This document shows positions 60,786-64,000 of a DNA stretch of 64,000 nucleotides, in pieces (position 1 is the first letter of the stretch; every line of letters begins with the position of its first letter). Location of the stretch: the NCBI GenBank assembly GCA_005879605.1, contig VBKE01000005.1, positions 7,311 through 71,310 on the forward strand, written 5' to 3'. Below the pieces are notes generated by a model, which did not search any database, had not been told where the DNA came from, and saw only the letters and a list, made by a program, of their open reading frames with translations. The position numbers and the translations under genes are program-made. The stretch comes from Deltaproteobacteria bacterium (GTDB taxonomy: Bacteria > Desulfobacterota > Binatia > UBA9968).

Positions 60786-62878
60786 ACCGCACTATCCGAT
60801 TTGCCATCCAATTTGGCGATAATTCCCTCCGCAACCGCCGCCGGTACGGGTTCGTAGTGTGAAAACTGCATCGTATACGTGGCCCTTCCCTGAGTCATCG
60901 AGCGAACGTCCGTTGCATAACCGAACATCTCCGCCAAAGGCACCCGCGCATCAATCGCTTGCGCTGCGGGTCGCGTGTCCATCCCCAATACTTTGCCGCG
61001 CCGCGACCTGATGTCGCCGATGACGTCGCCCATAAACTCCTCCGGCACCACAACCTCCACCGACATAATCGGCTCGAGCAGAACCGGATGAGCCTTGCGG
61101 GCTGCTTCTTTGAACGCCATCGAGCCGGCGATTTTAAAAGCGATCTCGGAGGAGTCAACGTCGTGATAACTGCCGTCGAACAGCGTCACCTTGACATCCA
61201 CCATGGGATATCCCGCTAAGACGCCGTTTTCGGTCGCCTCCCGTACACCTTTTTCCACGGCCGGTATGTATTCGCGCGGAATCGAGCCGCCTTTGACAGC
61301 ATCGACAAACTCGAATCCAGTGCCGGGCACCTGCGGTTCGAGCTTGATCCAGACATCGCCATACTGCCCGCGACCGCCGGTCTGACGAATAAATCTTCCC
61401 TGTTGCTCGACCGCCTTGCGAACGGTTTCTTTGTAAGCCACCTGAGGCTTACCGACGTTCGCGCCAACATTGAATTCGCGGAGCAGTCGATCGACGATGA
61501 TTTCCAAGTGAAGCTCGCCCATGCCGGAAATAATGGTTTGCCCGGTTTCTTCGTCGGTGCGAACCTTAAACGAGGGATCTTCTGCGGCCAACTTCTGCAA
61601 AGATAGCCCCAGCTTCTCCTGATCCGCCTTGCTTTTGGGCTCGATGGCAATCGAGATCACGGGATCCGGAAAATCGATCGACTCCAACACAATCGGATGG
61701 TTTTCGTCGCACAATGTGTCTCCGGTCGTGGCGGTCTTGAGTCCCACCGCGGCGGCGATATCACCCGCGTAAACTTCTTTGATCTCCTCTCGCTTGTTGG
61801 CGTGCATCTTGAGAAGGCGGCCGATTCGCTCTCTTTTCCCCTTGGTCGAATTGTAAACGCTCGCCCCGGAGGTCAGCGACCCGGAATAGACTCTGAAGAA
61901 GCTCAACGTTCCGACAAAAGGATCGGTCATAATCTTAAAAGCAAGAGCCGAAAATGGCGCCTCATCCTTCGCCGGCCGTTCGCTCACGGTGTCCGAATTG
62001 GGCTCGAGCCCCTTGACGGGTGGAATATCCAGAGGCGAGGGTAGATAGTCAACGACGCCATCCAGCATCGGCTGCACGCCCTTATTACGGAATGCCGAGC
62101 CGCACAACGTTGGAACAATCTTTAACACAAGCGTGCCATGGCGAATCGCCTTACGAAGCTCCGCCTCGCCGATCTCTTTTCCCTCAAGATACTTCTCCAT
62201 GATCGCTTCATCACAGTCAGCCAACGTTTCCAGGAGCTTTTCGCGATATTCTTCCGCCTGGGTTTTCATATCAGCCGGAATAGGCTCCTCGTGGAACTTG
62301 GCCCCGAGGCTTTCCTCTTCCCAAACCACAGCTTTCATGGAAATCAAATCGACGATTCCAACAAACTTCTCCTCGGCGCCGATGGGAAGTTGGACAACCG
62401 CGGGACGGGCGCCCAAACGTTCCTGAATCATCCTAACCACACGGAAGAAATCGGCCCCCAGCCGGTCCATCTTATTGACGAAGGCCAGGCGCGGAACGCC
62501 GTACTTGTCCGCCTGACGCCAAACCGTCTCCGTTTGGGGCTCCACACCACCCACTGAACAAAAGACCGCGACGGCGCCATCGAGCACTCTCAAGGAACGT
62601 TCGACCTCGATGGTAAAGTCGACGTGGCCCGGGGTATCAATGATATTGACCCGGTGGTCTCGCCACAAACAGGTGGTGGCGGCCGAAGTAATCGTAATGC
62701 CTCGTTCCTGCTCCTGGACCATCCAGTCCATGGTCGCCGTCCCCTCGTGCACCTCGCCAATTTTATAGTTGATCCCAGTGTAGTACAGGATCCGCTCGGT
62801 GGTGGTGGTTTTACCGGCATCAATATGAGCCATGATGCCGATATTACGAGTTCTTTCTAGTGAAACGGTTCTAGCCAT
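60782..62878 (-). CDS. fusA: Elongation factor G
   Basis: The 698-residue translocase GTPase. G1 [15 protein letters not shown] (about 18-32), G3 [17 protein letters not shown]4 [10 protein letters not shown], and domains II-V with the domain IV tip [19 protein letters not shown] are all present. A perfect hairpin lies 22 bp upstream of the start, and a TTT tract follows it. It is coupled to rpsJ at the 3' end. Confidence 0.98.
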   Translation of the reverse strand: MARTVSLERTRNIGIMAHIDAGKTTTTERILYYTGINYKIGEVHEGTATMDWMVQEQERGITITSAATTCLWRDHRVNIIDTPGHVDFTIEVERSLRVLDGAVAVFCSVGGVEPQTETVWRQADKYGVPRLAFVNKMDRLGADFFRVVRMIQERLGARPAVVQLPIGAEEKFVGIVDLISMKAVVWEEESLGAKFHEEPIPADMKTQAEEYREKLLETLADCDEAIMEKYLEGKEIGEAELRKAIRHGTLVLKIVPTLCGSAFRNKGVQPMLDGVVDYLPSPLDIPPVKGLEPNSDTVSERPAKDEAPFSALAFKIMTDPFVGTLSFFRVYSGSLTSGASVYNSTKGKRERIGRLLKMHANKREEIKEVYAGDIAAAVGLKTATTGDTLCDENHPIVLESIDFPDPVISIAIEPKSKADQEKLGLSLQKLAAEDPSFKVRTDEETGQTIISGMGELHLEIIVDRLLREFNVGANVGKPQVAYKETVRKAVEQQGRFIRQTGGRGQYGDVWIKLEPQVPGTGFEFVDAVKGGSIPREYIPAVEKGVREATENGVLAGYPMVDVKVTLFDGSYHDVDSSEIAFKIAGSMAFKEAARKAHPVLLEPIMSVEVVVPEEFMGDVIGDIRSRRGKVLGMDTRPAAQAIDARVPLAEMFGYATDVRSMTQGRATYTMQFSHYEPVPAAVAEGIIAKLDGKSDSAV

Positions 62879-62899
62879 CTCGCTCTTTTTCGCTGGAAA

Positions 62900-62928
62900 A
62901 AAAGGAGGCGGTCACACCGCCTCCTTTT
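62900..62928 (-). terminator. Hairpin with T-run between rpsG and fusA
   Basis: On the minus strand, AAAAGGAGGCGGT pairs perfectly with ACCGCCTCCTTTT around a 3-nt loop, followed by further T residues: a 13-bp stem typical of an intrinsic terminator. It lies 23 nt after the rpsG stop and 22 nt before the fusA start, so it would attenuate fusA and downstream genes unless read through. The stem also buries a GGAGG sequence. Confidence 0.85.
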
Positions 62929-62950
62929 CAGCCAAACTTATCATCCTAAC

Positions 62951-63427
<477 letters not shown>

Positions 63428-63799
63428 CTACTTAGGTTTTTTCGCGCCATATTTGGAACGACCCTGTCGCCTTTCCTGAACTCCAATGGAATCCAGGGTC
63501 CCGCGAATGATGTGATAGCGGACGCCAGGAAGATCCTTGACGCGGCCCCCGCGAATCAGGACCACCGAATGCTCCTGTAAGTTGTGGCCGACACCCGGAA
63601 TATAAGAAGTCACCTCAATCCCGTTCGTCAGTCGCACGCGGGCAACCTTACGCAGCGCGGAGTTTGGTTTTTTCGGCGTGGACGTATAGACGCGCGTGCA
63701 AACACCCCGTTTCTGCGGGCAACCCTGCAGCGCCGGCGCCGTATTCTTGGGTCGCTGTTGTTCCCTGCTTTCCCGAATGAGCTGAGTAATCGTTGGCAT
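63428..63799 (-). CDS. rpsL: 30S ribosomal protein S12
   Basis: 123 residues, decoding-centre protein. [20 protein letters not shown] and [20 protein letters not shown] are intact, with Lys at the two positions whose mutation gives streptomycin resistance, and Asp at the methylthiolation site. Follows rpoC by 65 bp without an obvious terminator. Confidence 0.98.
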   Translation of the reverse strand: MPTITQLIRESREQQRPKNTAPALQGCPQKRGVCTRVYTSTPKKPNSALRKVARVRLTNGIEVTSYIPGVGHNLQEHSVVLIRGGRVKDLPGVRYHIIRGTLDSIGVQERRQGRSKYGAKKPK

Positions 63800-63864
63800 A
63801 GCAAAAAGTTTATCACCTGGGCAAAAATGTTAATAATGACAAATAAACCAACCCTTGTCAAAAA

Positions 63865-64000
63865 CTATGCTTCTACCGCTTCAGAAAATTCTCCGTCGCC
63901 TCCTTCAGGTTCTTCAATTTCAATCTCGGGCTTGGCGTATTTGGCCAATCCGGTTCCCGCAGGAATCAATCGCCCCATGATCACATTCTCTTTGAGACCG
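63865..64000 (-). CDS. rpoC: RNA polymerase beta' subunit, C-terminal end
   Basis: Only the last 44 codons are in the window; the gene continues past the right edge. The visible part begins [20 protein letters not shown], the conserved C-terminal motif of bacterial beta', then an acidic tail (Glu, Gly, Asp) and TAG at 63865-63867. Its position upstream of rpsL matches the usual rpoBC-str order. Confidence 0.95.
   Translation of the reverse strand, partial: GLKENVIMGRLIPAGTGLAKYAKPEIEIEEPEGGDGEFSEAVEA

Overview
The window is 64 kb from a Gram-negative bacterium. It carries lptD, a type II secretion (T2SS) operon, an AsmA-like protein and a MacA/MacB-type pump, all of which imply an outer membrane. 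Gene content (DUF4911-like protein, argS followed by a SPOR protein, T2SS with a PilM/PilN-like GspL, XdhC/CoxE/MoxR maturation genes) suggests a deltaproteobacteria-like lineage in the Desulfobacterota/Binatota/NC10/Tectomicrobia range. I cannot resolve it further from sequence alone. Nearly everything after 7.8 kb is on the minus strand.

Layout. 1-7.6 kb, mostly plus strand: 3' end of a thiolase, an AsmA-like protein, a DUF4911-like protein and rnr (RNase R), then an AT-richer islet with three small unusual genes. The islet is closed by a second, degenerate copy of the 3' end of rnr. 7.8-12.1 kb: two split-barrel flavoprotein-like genes coupled to a MacA/ATPase/permease efflux system. 12.1-18.6 kb: fni (FMN-dependent IPP isomerase), ubiX, an archaeal-type CTP-dependent riboflavin kinase (DUF120), two XdhC-type proteins, a CoxE-like VWA protein, a MoxR ATPase and a YqeB/EF2563-type protein. 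This reads as an FMN supply block joined to a molybdenum-hydroxylase maturation block. 18.9-32 kb: a secreted protein of unknown function and the T2SS operon, transcribed E-F-G-H-I-J-K-L-M-C-D. GspD is split into two exported polypeptides, and the barrel half ends in a SPOR domain. 32-43.3 kb: a cupin, lptD, folC, trpA-B-F-C-D, a SPOR protein and argS. 43.6-45.4 kb: kptA, an HIBADH-family reductase and a cupin. 45.6-64 kb: an almost complete rpoC-rpsL-rpsG-fusA / S10 / spc / alpha ribosomal supercluster ending at rplQ and a strong terminator. tuf and rpmD are missing from their usual places, and map is broken by an apparent 40-nt deletion.

Several gene boundaries are filled by short quasi-palindromic, word-like repeats of at least five families, at about 3.85, 9.06, 15.5, 23.65, 29.0 and 30.3 kb. 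One of them is translated as most of the GspG prepilin leader. The most interesting observations are the split secretin cut inside its N3 domain, the duplicated rnr 3' end bounding an islet, the FMN/prenyl-FMN gene set with an archaeal-type kinase, the repeat families, the map lesion, and two terminator-like hairpins in the ribosomal supercluster.
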